Origin: UBA4722 sp044221135
Lineage (GTDB): Bacteria; Pseudomonadota; Gammaproteobacteria; DSM-16500
Assembly: GCA_044221135.1 (NCBI GenBank)
Contig: JBGAPT010000003.1
Span: 37,422 to 101,421 of the forward strand
Length of the DNA stretch: 64,000 nt
Direction: 5' to 3'
The position numbers were made by a program, and so were the translations under genes. Shown piece after piece: positions 53,852 through 60,961 of this stretch (its first letter is position 1; each line of letters starts with the position of its first letter). Below the pieces are notes generated by a model. The model ran no database searches. It saw nothing but the letters and a program-made list of their open reading frames with translations, and was not told where the DNA came from.

Positions 53852-54631
53852 ATGACCCTATCTTTTGAGTTGCTCAGTGCAGAAAAAATTCTCAATGTAA
53901 TTGATCCCAGCAACCAATCCAAGTTAGCGAAGTTAGAAATTTTAGAGTGTATTGATTCAACGAATCAATATCTTTTAGATCAAGCCAAGACGGGTCTTTC
54001 TGGGTGGGTTTGTTTAGCGGAACAACAAACTGCAGGGCGCGGCAGGCGCGGCCGTTCGTGGTTCTCTGTGCGTGGGTCTAGCATTATATGTTCGTTATTA
54101 TGGCGCTTTCCCAAAAATTTTTTAGATGTCTCTGGCTTGAGTATCGCAGTGGGTGTGATGGTGATGCGTGCTTTAAAAATATATGGTGTGCAAACGGGCA
54201 TTCAGTTGAAATGGCCTAATGATATTTTATACGCGGACCGTAAATTCGCAGGCATTTTATTGGAACGGCGTGGTGAAAATGTTGTCATTGGCTTTGGTTT
54301 GAATGTGAATTTGCCTCAGCCTCCCTTGGCGGGGCGCATTGATCTTGCTGAAATTGTAGACCGACCTATTGCGGAGCGGAATTATTTAACAGGGTTAATT
54401 CTTAATGAATTACTCAACAGCTTGCCAGTTTATCAAATAAAGGGTTTGGCTGTTTTTATGGATGAATGGCGGCAGCATGATTTTTTGGCCGGCAAAGAAG
54501 TGGTTGTGCATACACCTGAAAAAATAATAGTGGGTATAGCTCAAGGTATCAATGAACAGGGTGAATTGTTAGTGTTAGATGAAATGCAAACAATACAACA
54601 TTTTTGTTATGGCGACGTGAGTGTGCGTTAA
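53852..54631 (+). CDS. birA: Biotin-[acetyl-CoA-carboxylase] ligase without the N-terminal HTH domain
   Basis: About 259 aa covering the ligase and C-terminal domains only. The biotin-binding GRGRRGRSW, KWPNDI and GFGLNVNL motifs are intact, so it should activate biotin and biotinylate BCCP. The N-terminal winged helix of E. coli BirA (321 aa) is missing; only its last helix (FELLSAEKIL) remains. It should therefore not repress biotin genes. A TTG at 53828 would add eight codons, but the ATG is more likely. Confidence 0.88.
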   Translation: MTLSFELLSAEKILNVIDPSNQSKLAKLEILECIDSTNQYLLDQAKTGLSGWVCLAEQQTAGRGRRGRSWFSVRGSSIICSLLWRFPKNFLDVSGLSIAVGVMVMRALKIYGVQTGIQLKWPNDILYADRKFAGILLERRGENVVIGFGLNVNLPQPPLAGRIDLAEIVDRPIAERNYLTGLILNELLNSLPVYQIKGLAVFMDEWRQHDFLAGKEVVVHTPEKIIVGIAQGINEQGELLVLDEMQTIQHFCYGDVSVR

Positions 54632-54698
54632 CAGCGGTTTCTGCTGACATCAATACGTGTCCGCTTTCGTGGAGATGACACGTAGGACTTCTGATGCA

Positions 54699-55151
54699 TC
54701 AACGCCTTCCATAAATGCCCATTAATTCAGTTTTAGCGAGCACATGTCCTTCCATCGCTTTTTCAACTTGTATTTTTGTAGATTTTTCAGCAAGCATTAA
54801 TTCTGAATCCAGTGCATATAATTTAAAAAAATAACGATGCTCACCATCTGGAGGGCAAGGGCCATAGTAATTGAGATTGTTGCCTGTTCCTATGCCGTGC
54901 TGACCTATGGGCTCTTTTCCTTCTTCAATTTGGGTTGTGTTGGGTGGAATGTTAAAAACAATCCAATGATCCCACATTTGGTCTTCACGAATATACTTAG
55001 GTACGTCAGGGTCTTCCAAAATGAGAACGAGGCTTTTTGCGTGAGTCGGTACATCGGTGATGGTTAATGGCGGGTTTATGTTGGCACCGTCACATGTATA
55101 GTTACGTGGAATAGAGTCTGCTTGATTAAATGCGCTGCTTGTTAGTTTCAT
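54699..55151 (-). CDS. YbhB/YbcL-family PEBP protein
   Basis: A 150-aa phosphatidylethanolamine-binding-protein-like fold. TCDGANINPPL, DPDVP, DHWIVFNIPP and GPCPPDGEHRYFFKLYALD are the family hallmarks. The bacterial role is unknown. An AAGGA ribosome site supports the start. An R1 repeat lies 87 bp upstream of its start. Confidence 0.9.
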   Translation of the reverse strand: MKLTSSAFNQADSIPRNYTCDGANINPPLTITDVPTHAKSLVLILEDPDVPKYIREDQMWDHWIVFNIPPNTTQIEEGKEPIGQHGIGTGNNLNYYGPCPPDGEHRYFFKLYALDSELMLAEKSTKIQVEKAMEGHVLAKTELMGIYGRR

Positions 55152-55237
55152 GGCTTATTCCTTGTGGGCTATATTGATTCAACCAGAGTGAACTGTAAGA
55201 TATATTAAAAGAAGTAAAGATAAAAGCTTTTTTCAGC

Positions 55238-55383
55238 TAGGGTCTGTTGACAATTCGCTAGGCCGAGGTGGAATGCCTTGATTTTCGAGCACCGCAGCGC
55301 AGTTGACATGCGAGTCATAGAGCCGCGGAGCACAGAAAATCAAGGCATTACGCCCGGCATAGTAGAATTGTCAACAGACCCTA
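55238..55383. repeat. Palindromic repeat family R1, full copy (146 bp)
   Basis: Same length, ends and internal stems as 10057-10202, with a few substitutions, several near the centre (for example CGAGTCATAGAGCCG versus CAAGTCAATGAGCAG). TA flanks both ends. It occupies much of the 351-bp gap between divergent genes 55151 and 55503; nothing else is seen in the gap apart from AT-rich promoter-like sequence. Confidence 0.85.
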
Positions 55384-55502
55384 GTGTCATTTAAATAATT
55401 TGATGAAATTTATAATTCTAAGTATAAGTCTATACTATGGTATAATTTTTTGCGGGAATAGAGTTATAAAAATGAATTGTAGCATCATCAATCAAGGTTT
55501 CT

Positions 55503-56171
55503 ATGACGAATTTCACATTAGCAACAGAGCATCTTGTTATTATTCCAAGTAAAAAAATTCATCTTGATGGAATTTTACATATTCCAAATGATGCACACGG
55601 TCTCGTTTTATTTGTGCATGGCAGTGGCAGTAGCCGATTGAGTGTTCGCAATAAACAAGTTGCGAATCGTTTAAATGAAGCCAGGCTTGCGACATTACTT
55701 TTTGATTTATTAACACCTGAAGAAGAGATGCTTGATGCACAGACAAGGGAATTGCGTTTTGATATTGAATTTCTTGCATCACGTTTACTCGATGCAACAG
55801 ACTGGTGCATAAAGCAACTCGTAGCGCATCATTTAGAAATAGGTTATTTTGGTTCAAGCACTGGAGGGGGCGCTGCGCTTGTTGCGGCGGCGGAAAAGAC
55901 AGAAATTATAAAAGCAGTCGTATCACGGGGCGGCAGGCCTGATTTAGCGGGGGAGTCTTTAGCATGCGTTAAGGCCCCAACATTGTTAATTGTTGGAGGC
56001 AATGATGAAGCAGTCATTGAAATGAATCAAAATGCCATGTTAAAAATGCATTGTATTAAAAAAATGGAAATTGTTCCGGGTGCTACACATTTATTTGAAG
56101 AAGTGGGTGCATTAGATCAAGTTTCACGTTTAGCAACCAGATGGTTTTCTCAATACTTACGTTCAGATTGA
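55503..56171 (+). CDS. Alpha/beta hydrolase (dienelactone-hydrolase-like)
   Basis: A 222-aa hydrolase with oxyanion HGSGSSR, nucleophile elbow GYFGSSTGGG (Ser in G-S-S-T-G), Asp in VGGNDEAV and a late His in GATHLFEE, so the triad is complete. Homologues are often fused to a phosphoribosyltransferase; here it is alone. Substrate unknown. Confidence 0.8.
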   Translation: MTNFTLATEHLVIIPSKKIHLDGILHIPNDAHGLVLFVHGSGSSRLSVRNKQVANRLNEARLATLLFDLLTPEEEMLDAQTRELRFDIEFLASRLLDATDWCIKQLVAHHLEIGYFGSSTGGGAALVAAAEKTEIIKAVVSRGGRPDLAGESLACVKAPTLLIVGGNDEAVIEMNQNAMLKMHCIKKMEIVPGATHLFEEVGALDQVSRLATRWFSQYLRSD

Positions 56172-56204
56172 TTAGAACAATGCATATTAAAACAATTTTT
56201 TATG

Positions 56205-56369
56205 CTACGACTTCTTTTTCAATCCACCACCGGTTTGTTTATTCACGGTTGCCCATGCGATTCTTTGTGCTGATTTTTTAGACCGACCTTGTTTTAATTC
56301 TGAATCTTCGATGTGCTTGGCTTGTCTTTTTTGCTTTGATGAATAAGATGATTTATCTCCGCGTGCCAT
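56205..56369 (-). CDS. Small basic conserved protein (54 aa)
   Basis: The ATG at 56369 follows an AGGAG site, giving MARGDKSSYSSKQKRQAKH...SAQRIAWATVNKQTGGGLKKKS. This matches widespread small basic proteins loosely annotated as plasmid stabilisation-like, with the conserved AWATVNKQTGGG end. The role is unknown. An upstream ATG extends the frame but lacks a ribosome site. Confidence 0.78.
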   Translation of the reverse strand: MARGDKSSYSSKQKRQAKHIEDSELKQGRSKKSAQRIAWATVNKQTGGGLKKKS

Positions 56370-56491
56370 AACTGTTCTCCTGATGATGAAAAAAATTATT
56401 ATATATTTTTTATGAAAAACATAATTGACATACATCAATTTAACATAATGATAAATTCATTAGTATATGTATAGAATTGTAAGGAGATTTT

Positions 56492-56617
56492 ATGATTGAT
56501 GATATGAGTCAGCCTGAGACTAAAAAAGAAAAAACAATTAAGCATGGTATGATTGTATTTGTATCACTGGCTGTAACAATCCTATTGATTGCAGTGGGGA
56601 TATACATATATGGCTAA
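56492..56617 (+). CDS. Single-helix membrane peptide (41 aa)
   Basis: Read directly from the sequence: ATG 56492 with a perfect AAGGAG site seven bases upstream. A charged N-terminus (DDMSQPETKKEKTIKHG) is followed by one helix (MIVFVSLAVTILLIAVGIYIYG) ending at the stop. Its last four bases overlap the convergent M20 peptidase gene. It resembles small bitopic membrane regulators, but no family is recognised. Confidence 0.65.
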   Translation: MIDDMSQPETKKEKTIKHGMIVFVSLAVTILLIAVGIYIYG

Positions 56618-57954
56618 TGTGTTTCCCAATAAATAAGCAAAGCAGCTCGCTGTGTTTGGATAGGCAGTGAGCTGATATCTAATGTTTCTTTTACTGAATG
56701 TTCACCCGTTCCAAGTGGGCCTAATCCAGCCAATGCACTGGTAACAATCGATGCTACGTGTGAAATATCACCCGCGCCTCTCTTGCCTGGATCAAGCGGC
56801 TTAATTGTGCCATATCCTAATTTCTTGCTTGCTTCGCTGTATTTTTTTAATAATGCTAAATTAGCGTGAGTGGGCGGCATAGCGGGAATTCCATCCTGGA
56901 ATGCGATAGTTGCCGTTGTGCCCAGTAAATGCTGATTAATAATGGCAGTTATTTTTTTCTCAGCATTTATTTTTTGTTCTGATGTGAGAAAGCGTAAATC
57001 GCCTTTAGCCATTGCTGTTTTTGCAATGACATTTCCTTTTCCAAAAGCAATTCCTTTAGAATTATTTTTATCATACGTCACGGCAGTGCCACCTAAAGTG
57101 AGCCCTGGACTGAATGTTAGGTATTGTTCATTTCCAAGTTGTATGCGCATGGTATCTAAAATGCGGACTAATTCATAAATAGCACCAAATCCAGCTATTT
57201 TTTGAAAAATTTCAGATGAGTGTGCTTCATTACCTTCTGTTGTTATTATCCAAGTACTAACGCCTCTGCGTGCAATCGTTGCTGTATCCAATGTGACTGT
57301 AGATTCAAAATCCAAAGCAATATCACTGCGTTGTGCTGCATCAATTAACGGCTTTCTTGAAATAGAAGTGGGTTTTCCAGAATCTTCCTCATCACCTGTT
57401 AAAACTACTGTAATAGCTGCATCATCTAAAGCATGCGCTGCTTGTAATGCTTTTAATGCGTAGAGTATGACAACATCGCCTCCTTTGTCATCCAGAGCGC
57501 CTGGGCCTGTTGCAAAATTTCCCTTGCGGGCAAACTGTTGGAATGGACTATCAATAGGAAAAACCGTGTCAAGATGTCCAATGAGAAGAAGCCGCTTGCC
57601 TGTATGACCTGCGTGCTCAGCAATCAATGTGCCTGCACGTTTCATGCTAGCAGGCTCTTCTATCCAGCGTACTTTAAAACCCAGTTCTTCAAATTGAGGG
57701 CGCAACAGTTCTCCTATTTGATGCACTCCTGCTGTATTGGTTGTACCGCTGTTAATGTTAACTAGATTTTCCAACAAAGAAAGTTGGTTTTTTTGTTGTG
57801 CTGTTATGAAGTGAGAGAGTTGATTTTCAATTGAAGGTTTATCTTCTGCTCTTGCTATTTGCGTCAAAGAAAATAGGGTAAGAGAAAAAATAATACAATT
57901 CGTTATGATAACTTGTTTAAAAGTTGCGGTTATGTTTGATGCGTTATTTTTCAT
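56614..57954 (-). CDS. M20 metallopeptidase (carboxypeptidase G2/CPG2-like), exported
   Basis: A 446-aa zinc peptidase with a signal peptide (IIFSLTLFSLTQIARA). Zn and catalytic motifs are IGHLDTVFP (His, Asp), GALDDKGG (Asp), TGDEEDSG (catalytic Glu) and the dimerisation-domain HSSEIF. It likely hydrolyses C-terminal Glu or similar substrates in the periplasm. Confidence 0.87.
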   Translation of the reverse strand: MKNNASNITATFKQVIITNCIIFSLTLFSLTQIARAEDKPSIENQLSHFITAQQKNQLSLLENLVNINSGTTNTAGVHQIGELLRPQFEELGFKVRWIEEPASMKRAGTLIAEHAGHTGKRLLLIGHLDTVFPIDSPFQQFARKGNFATGPGALDDKGGDVVILYALKALQAAHALDDAAITVVLTGDEEDSGKPTSISRKPLIDAAQRSDIALDFESTVTLDTATIARRGVSTWIITTEGNEAHSSEIFQKIAGFGAIYELVRILDTMRIQLGNEQYLTFSPGLTLGGTAVTYDKNNSKGIAFGKGNVIAKTAMAKGDLRFLTSEQKINAEKKITAIINQHLLGTTATIAFQDGIPAMPPTHANLALLKKYSEASKKLGYGTIKPLDPGKRGAGDISHVASIVTSALAGLGPLGTGEHSVKETLDISSLPIQTQRAALLIYWETH

Positions 57955-58077
57955 TATTATCCTACCATTGTATGTTTTTGTGGGAAAAACTATTTTTCTT
58001 TATCTATGATTCTGGAACATATTGATTCTGGTTGTCCATATAAAAATGTACTTTACCACTCATTTTTTGATAATTTC

Positions 58078-58494
58078 TTATTTTTGAAGTGCATTCGTAT
58101 GGATTAATAATGTTTGCGTGGCAGTTAATAAATCTTCTAGCAATTGATTGCTGATTTCAAAGAACCCTTCGTATTCTGCAAGATTGCGTTGTTCATGACA
58201 TTTAGCTAATATTCTCCATACTTCTGGGCCAAGATTAACCGTATAGGGTAATACTTGAAATACTAAGTAACGATTATTGGAACGGTACCCATGCCAGCGT
58301 AGCGCTGCAAGTGATAATGAATGTGCAGCGTTATAAGCTAAGTCAAAACGACTTTCAAAGGCAAGCGTTGTATTGTTCGCATCAATTAAACGTGCTTGGC
58401 CGGAACGCAAAAGACTCATGAATTCAGCTTTATTCATGGGTTCTGTTTTTAACTGGCCTGTTTTTACTAAATTATCTAAGTTTGCTAAGCTCAT
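58078..58494 (-). CDS. HEPN-domain protein (toxin candidate of a HEPN/MNT pair)
   Basis: A 138-aa helical protein of the HEPN type (FDLAYNAAHSLSLAALRWHGYR...ILAKCHEQRNLAEYEG). Its start lies inside the 3' end of the nucleotidyltransferase gene, so the two are translationally coupled. In HEPN/MNT modules the HEPN protein is usually an RNase toxin neutralised by the nucleotidyltransferase. I see no clear R-x4-6-H motif, so activity is uncertain. The ATG at 58494 is preferred for its AGGA spacing. Confidence 0.7.
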   Translation of the reverse strand: MSLANLDNLVKTGQLKTEPMNKAEFMSLLRSGQARLIDANNTTLAFESRFDLAYNAAHSLSLAALRWHGYRSNNRYLVFQVLPYTVNLGPEVWRILAKCHEQRNLAEYEGFFEISNQLLEDLLTATQTLLIHTNALQK

Positions 58495-59077
58495 CTTCAT
58501 TTCCTATCAGGAATATTTTTGGTTGTTTCATTATCTGGAGTATAAAATTGTTATTTGCTTTCTGTCTTTGAATCCATTCTGTTGATGTATAAACAGTAGG
58601 GTTTATCTGGCGTCCTAATTGAGGCTCTATTGTTTCTAATTGTTTAAATAAATCGGCATATGTTAATTGATTGGCAATTATCATCAAGTCAATATCGCTA
58701 TTTGCAGTGTCTTCCTGTTTCGCAATAGAGCCATAGATAAAGCCGATATCAATTTGAGAGGCAATAGAAGCCAGTCTCTCGCGTAATATATCAGCTAAAC
58801 CAAATGTTTTTAGTACTATGCTTCGTAACTCTGAAAAAATAGGTGTCGCAGGATTGGCCTGGTAGAGCTTTTGGTTTCCCTTTAGTTGTATCGTGACTAG
58901 TTTTGCTGAAGCAAGCTTCTTTAGCTCTCGCTGTGTAGCGCCGGTACCTGAATGAGTGAGTCGAATAATATCGTTAGTATGGAAACTGCTATTCGGCTGG
59001 CCATAAAGTATGGCAAGTACCCGTTGTTGTACCTTGGAGAAAAGAACATTTGTGAGGCTGTTTTTTATCATTCCCAT
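58472..59077 (-). CDS. HTH-nucleotidyltransferase (MNT) antitoxin candidate
   Basis: A 201-aa protein with an N-terminal winged helix-turn-helix (residues 12-70, ILYGQPNSSFHTNDIIRL) and a minimal nucleotidyltransferase with GSIAKQEDTANSDIDLMI (GS at 116-117, Asp128/Asp130). It is paired with the HEPN gene by a 23-base overlap. The HTH suggests autoregulation at the 32-bp palindrome spanning its start. Two starts are possible (59077, 59071). Confidence 0.78.
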   Translation of the reverse strand: MGMIKNSLTNVLFSKVQQRVLAILYGQPNSSFHTNDIIRLTHSGTGATQRELKKLASAKLVTIQLKGNQKLYQANPATPIFSELRSIVLKTFGLADILRERLASIASQIDIGFIYGSIAKQEDTANSDIDLMIIANQLTYADLFKQLETIEPQLGRQINPTVYTSTEWIQRQKANNNFILQIMKQPKIFLIGNEDELSKLR

Positions 59078-59112
59078 AATGGGTATTATAATACCTATTA
59101 TGGGTATTGCAA
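59073..59112 (-). promoter_or_regulatory. Operator palindrome and promoter of the HEPN/MNT operon
   Basis: A 32-bp near-perfect palindrome (59073-59104, one mismatched pair) with half-sites CCCATAATGGGTATTA and its mirror covers the start codon. On the minus strand TTGCAA (59107-59112) and TATAAT (59085-59090) are separated by 16 bp. Transcription would begin within a base or two of the ATG at 59077, so the mRNA may be leaderless. Confidence 0.78.
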
Positions 59113-59121
59113 AGATTTTTT

Positions 59122-59151
59122 AAAATCACTCCTGCGCCGGAGTGATTTTTT
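59122..59151 (-). terminator. Terminator hairpin after ssb
   Basis: AAATCACTCC and GGAGTGATTT surround a short loop, with A- and T-runs on both sides. It lies 21 bp downstream of ssb and upstream of the HEPN/MNT promoter and separates the two units. Confidence 0.85.
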
Positions 59152-59171
59152 AATTTAATCAATAAATTATA

Positions 59172-59639
59172 TCAAAACGGAATATCATCATCAAAATTAT
59201 CTGTCGCTGCTGCCTGTGGCTGTTCCATATCTGCGCCAGATTTTTCTGAAGTGTGTCCCGGTGCTTCACTGTGGTTGTTACTGTGCGCGCCGCTACCTTT
59301 GCTATCCAGCATTTGCATAGAATCCGCAATGATTTCGGTAGTGTAACGATCTTGGTTTGTTGTTTTATCTTGCCATTTACGTGTTTGCAGCCGTCCTTCA
59401 ATAAAAATTTTGCTGCCTTTGTGTAAATACTCGCCTGCAATTTCTGCTAAGCGGTGATAGAACACAACGCGGTGCCACTCAGTGCGTTCCTGGTTTTCAT
59501 TGCTTTGCTTATCTTTCCATTGTTCAGTTGTCGCAATGGTGATGTTTGCTACCGCTAACCCGTTGGGGGTGTAACGTACTTCGGGGTCGCGGCCTAAGTT
59601 ACCGATGAGAATGACTTTGTTAACGCTGCCTTTTGCCAT
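59172..59639 (-). CDS. ssb: Single-stranded DNA-binding protein
   Basis: A 155-aa SSB with the OB-fold start KVILIGNLGRDPEVRY, WHRVVFYHRLAEIA, a flexible acidic linker and the interaction tip DDDIPF. It coats single-stranded DNA during replication and repair. It lies 36 bp downstream of the MFS gene on the same strand. Confidence 0.96.
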   Translation of the reverse strand: MAKGSVNKVILIGNLGRDPEVRYTPNGLAVANITIATTEQWKDKQSNENQERTEWHRVVFYHRLAEIAGEYLHKGSKIFIEGRLQTRKWQDKTTNQDRYTTEIIADSMQMLDSKGSGAHSNNHSEAPGHTSEKSGADMEQPQAAATDNFDDDIPF

Positions 59640-59675
59640 ATAAGTTCTCCTAGAAAATAGTAATAAATAAATGGG

Positions 59676-60878
59676 TCATGAATGAGAAGTAGTAGAATAC
59701 TGAGGGTTTTTCATATTAAACGCAATAGCTGACCAAAGAATGGCAATTATTGCACAAAATACATAGACCTGTGTGGGGCCAAACGCGCTGTAAAGTCCAC
59801 CGCCTACCGTGCCGCCAGCAAAAATCCCTAAAAATTGTGAGCAAGAATAAATGCCGAGTGCAGTGCCTTTGCGGTGCGCAGGTGCAGTACGTGAGACTAA
59901 AGAGGGAAGGAATGCCTCAAGTAATGAAAACGCAGAGAAGAATAATAATAAACTGAGCGCGGAAAGCAAGAGGTTATGAGCAAAAATCCATAATAAAAAT
60001 TCAGCAATGGCTAATACTAAAATGCCGCCTATAAAAAAATATCTTATCTGATGTTTTTTTTCAGCGACTCTAATACAAGCAAGGGAGATTAAAAAAGCGA
60101 CGATCAAGGTAGGGAGATAGAGTGTCCATTGTTGATTGCCATATAAACCCGCAAGCGTTTGCAAACTAATAGGGATGACAACAAAGCTGGCAGTAAAAAT
60201 GAAATGTAATAAAAAAATACCGCTATTTAAGTGTATAAGTCCGGGATGTTTTAATAAAGCGGAGAATTGTTGTAGGTTAGATTCAGATTTTATAGGCTGA
60301 AAAGTAGCATCAGGGGTGGGAACCACAGTGTATAACATGATAATAGCAATCACACTGAATAAAACAGCTAACCAAAAAATAGTGTTGATCTGGATCCAGG
60401 CAGCAACGATTGGCCCTGTTACCATCGCTAATGCAAAAGACATTCCAATGGTGATGCCCACAATAGCCATTGCTTTAGTGCGTTGGTTGGAGCGCGTTAA
60501 ATCAGCAAGGAGAGCAATGAGGGTGCTGCCTACGGCACCTGCTCCTTGTAAAGCGCGTCCAAGTAATAGACCCCAAATACTATGTGACAGGGCTGCCACT
60601 GCACTGCCTAGCGCAAAAATGCATAAACCCACGGCGATGATTTTTTTACGCCCGAAATGATCAGATAAGGCACCTAGCGGAATTTGTAGAATAGCTTGAG
60701 TTAACCCATAGATTCCCATGGCTAATCCGATCAAGAAAGGGGTGGCGCCGGGTAAGTGTGAGGCATACAAAGCAAATAAGGGTAGTACCATAAACAACCC
60801 GAACATGCGCAACGACAAAATAGTCGATAAAGAAAAAACAGCTTTTCGTTCAGTCAGGGTCATTTTAGGGAGAGTCAT
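59676..60878 (-). CDS. MFS transporter upstream of ssb
   Basis: A 400-aa transporter with about 12 helices, motif GALSDHFGRKKII and RALQGAGAVGS. In related gammaproteobacteria an MFS permease of this type (YajR-like) sits between uvrA and ssb, so the location is conserved. Substrate unknown. No good ribosome site; start taken as the first ATG. Confidence 0.83.
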   Translation of the reverse strand: MTLPKMTLTERKAVFSLSTILSLRMFGLFMVLPLFALYASHLPGATPFLIGLAMGIYGLTQAILQIPLGALSDHFGRKKIIAVGLCIFALGSAVAALSHSIWGLLLGRALQGAGAVGSTLIALLADLTRSNQRTKAMAIVGITIGMSFALAMVTGPIVAAWIQINTIFWLAVLFSVIAIIMLYTVVPTPDATFQPIKSESNLQQFSALLKHPGLIHLNSGIFLLHFIFTASFVVIPISLQTLAGLYGNQQWTLYLPTLIVAFLISLACIRVAEKKHQIRYFFIGGILVLAIAEFLLWIFAHNLLLSALSLLLFFSAFSLLEAFLPSLVSRTAPAHRKGTALGIYSCSQFLGIFAGGTVGGGLYSAFGPTQVYVFCAIIAILWSAIAFNMKNPQYSTTSHS

Positions 60879-60961
60879 TTGTACGTTCTTTCGTTATAAT
60901 AAGCGCCCATTATAATGAATAGCTTCTACAAACGACATACTTAATCCTAAAGAGGTTCGCT

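Noticed and set aside
60879..60961. SOS (LexA) box before uvrA
   Set aside because: No CTG-N10-CAG motif could be found in the gap; only AT-rich -10-like sequences are visible.
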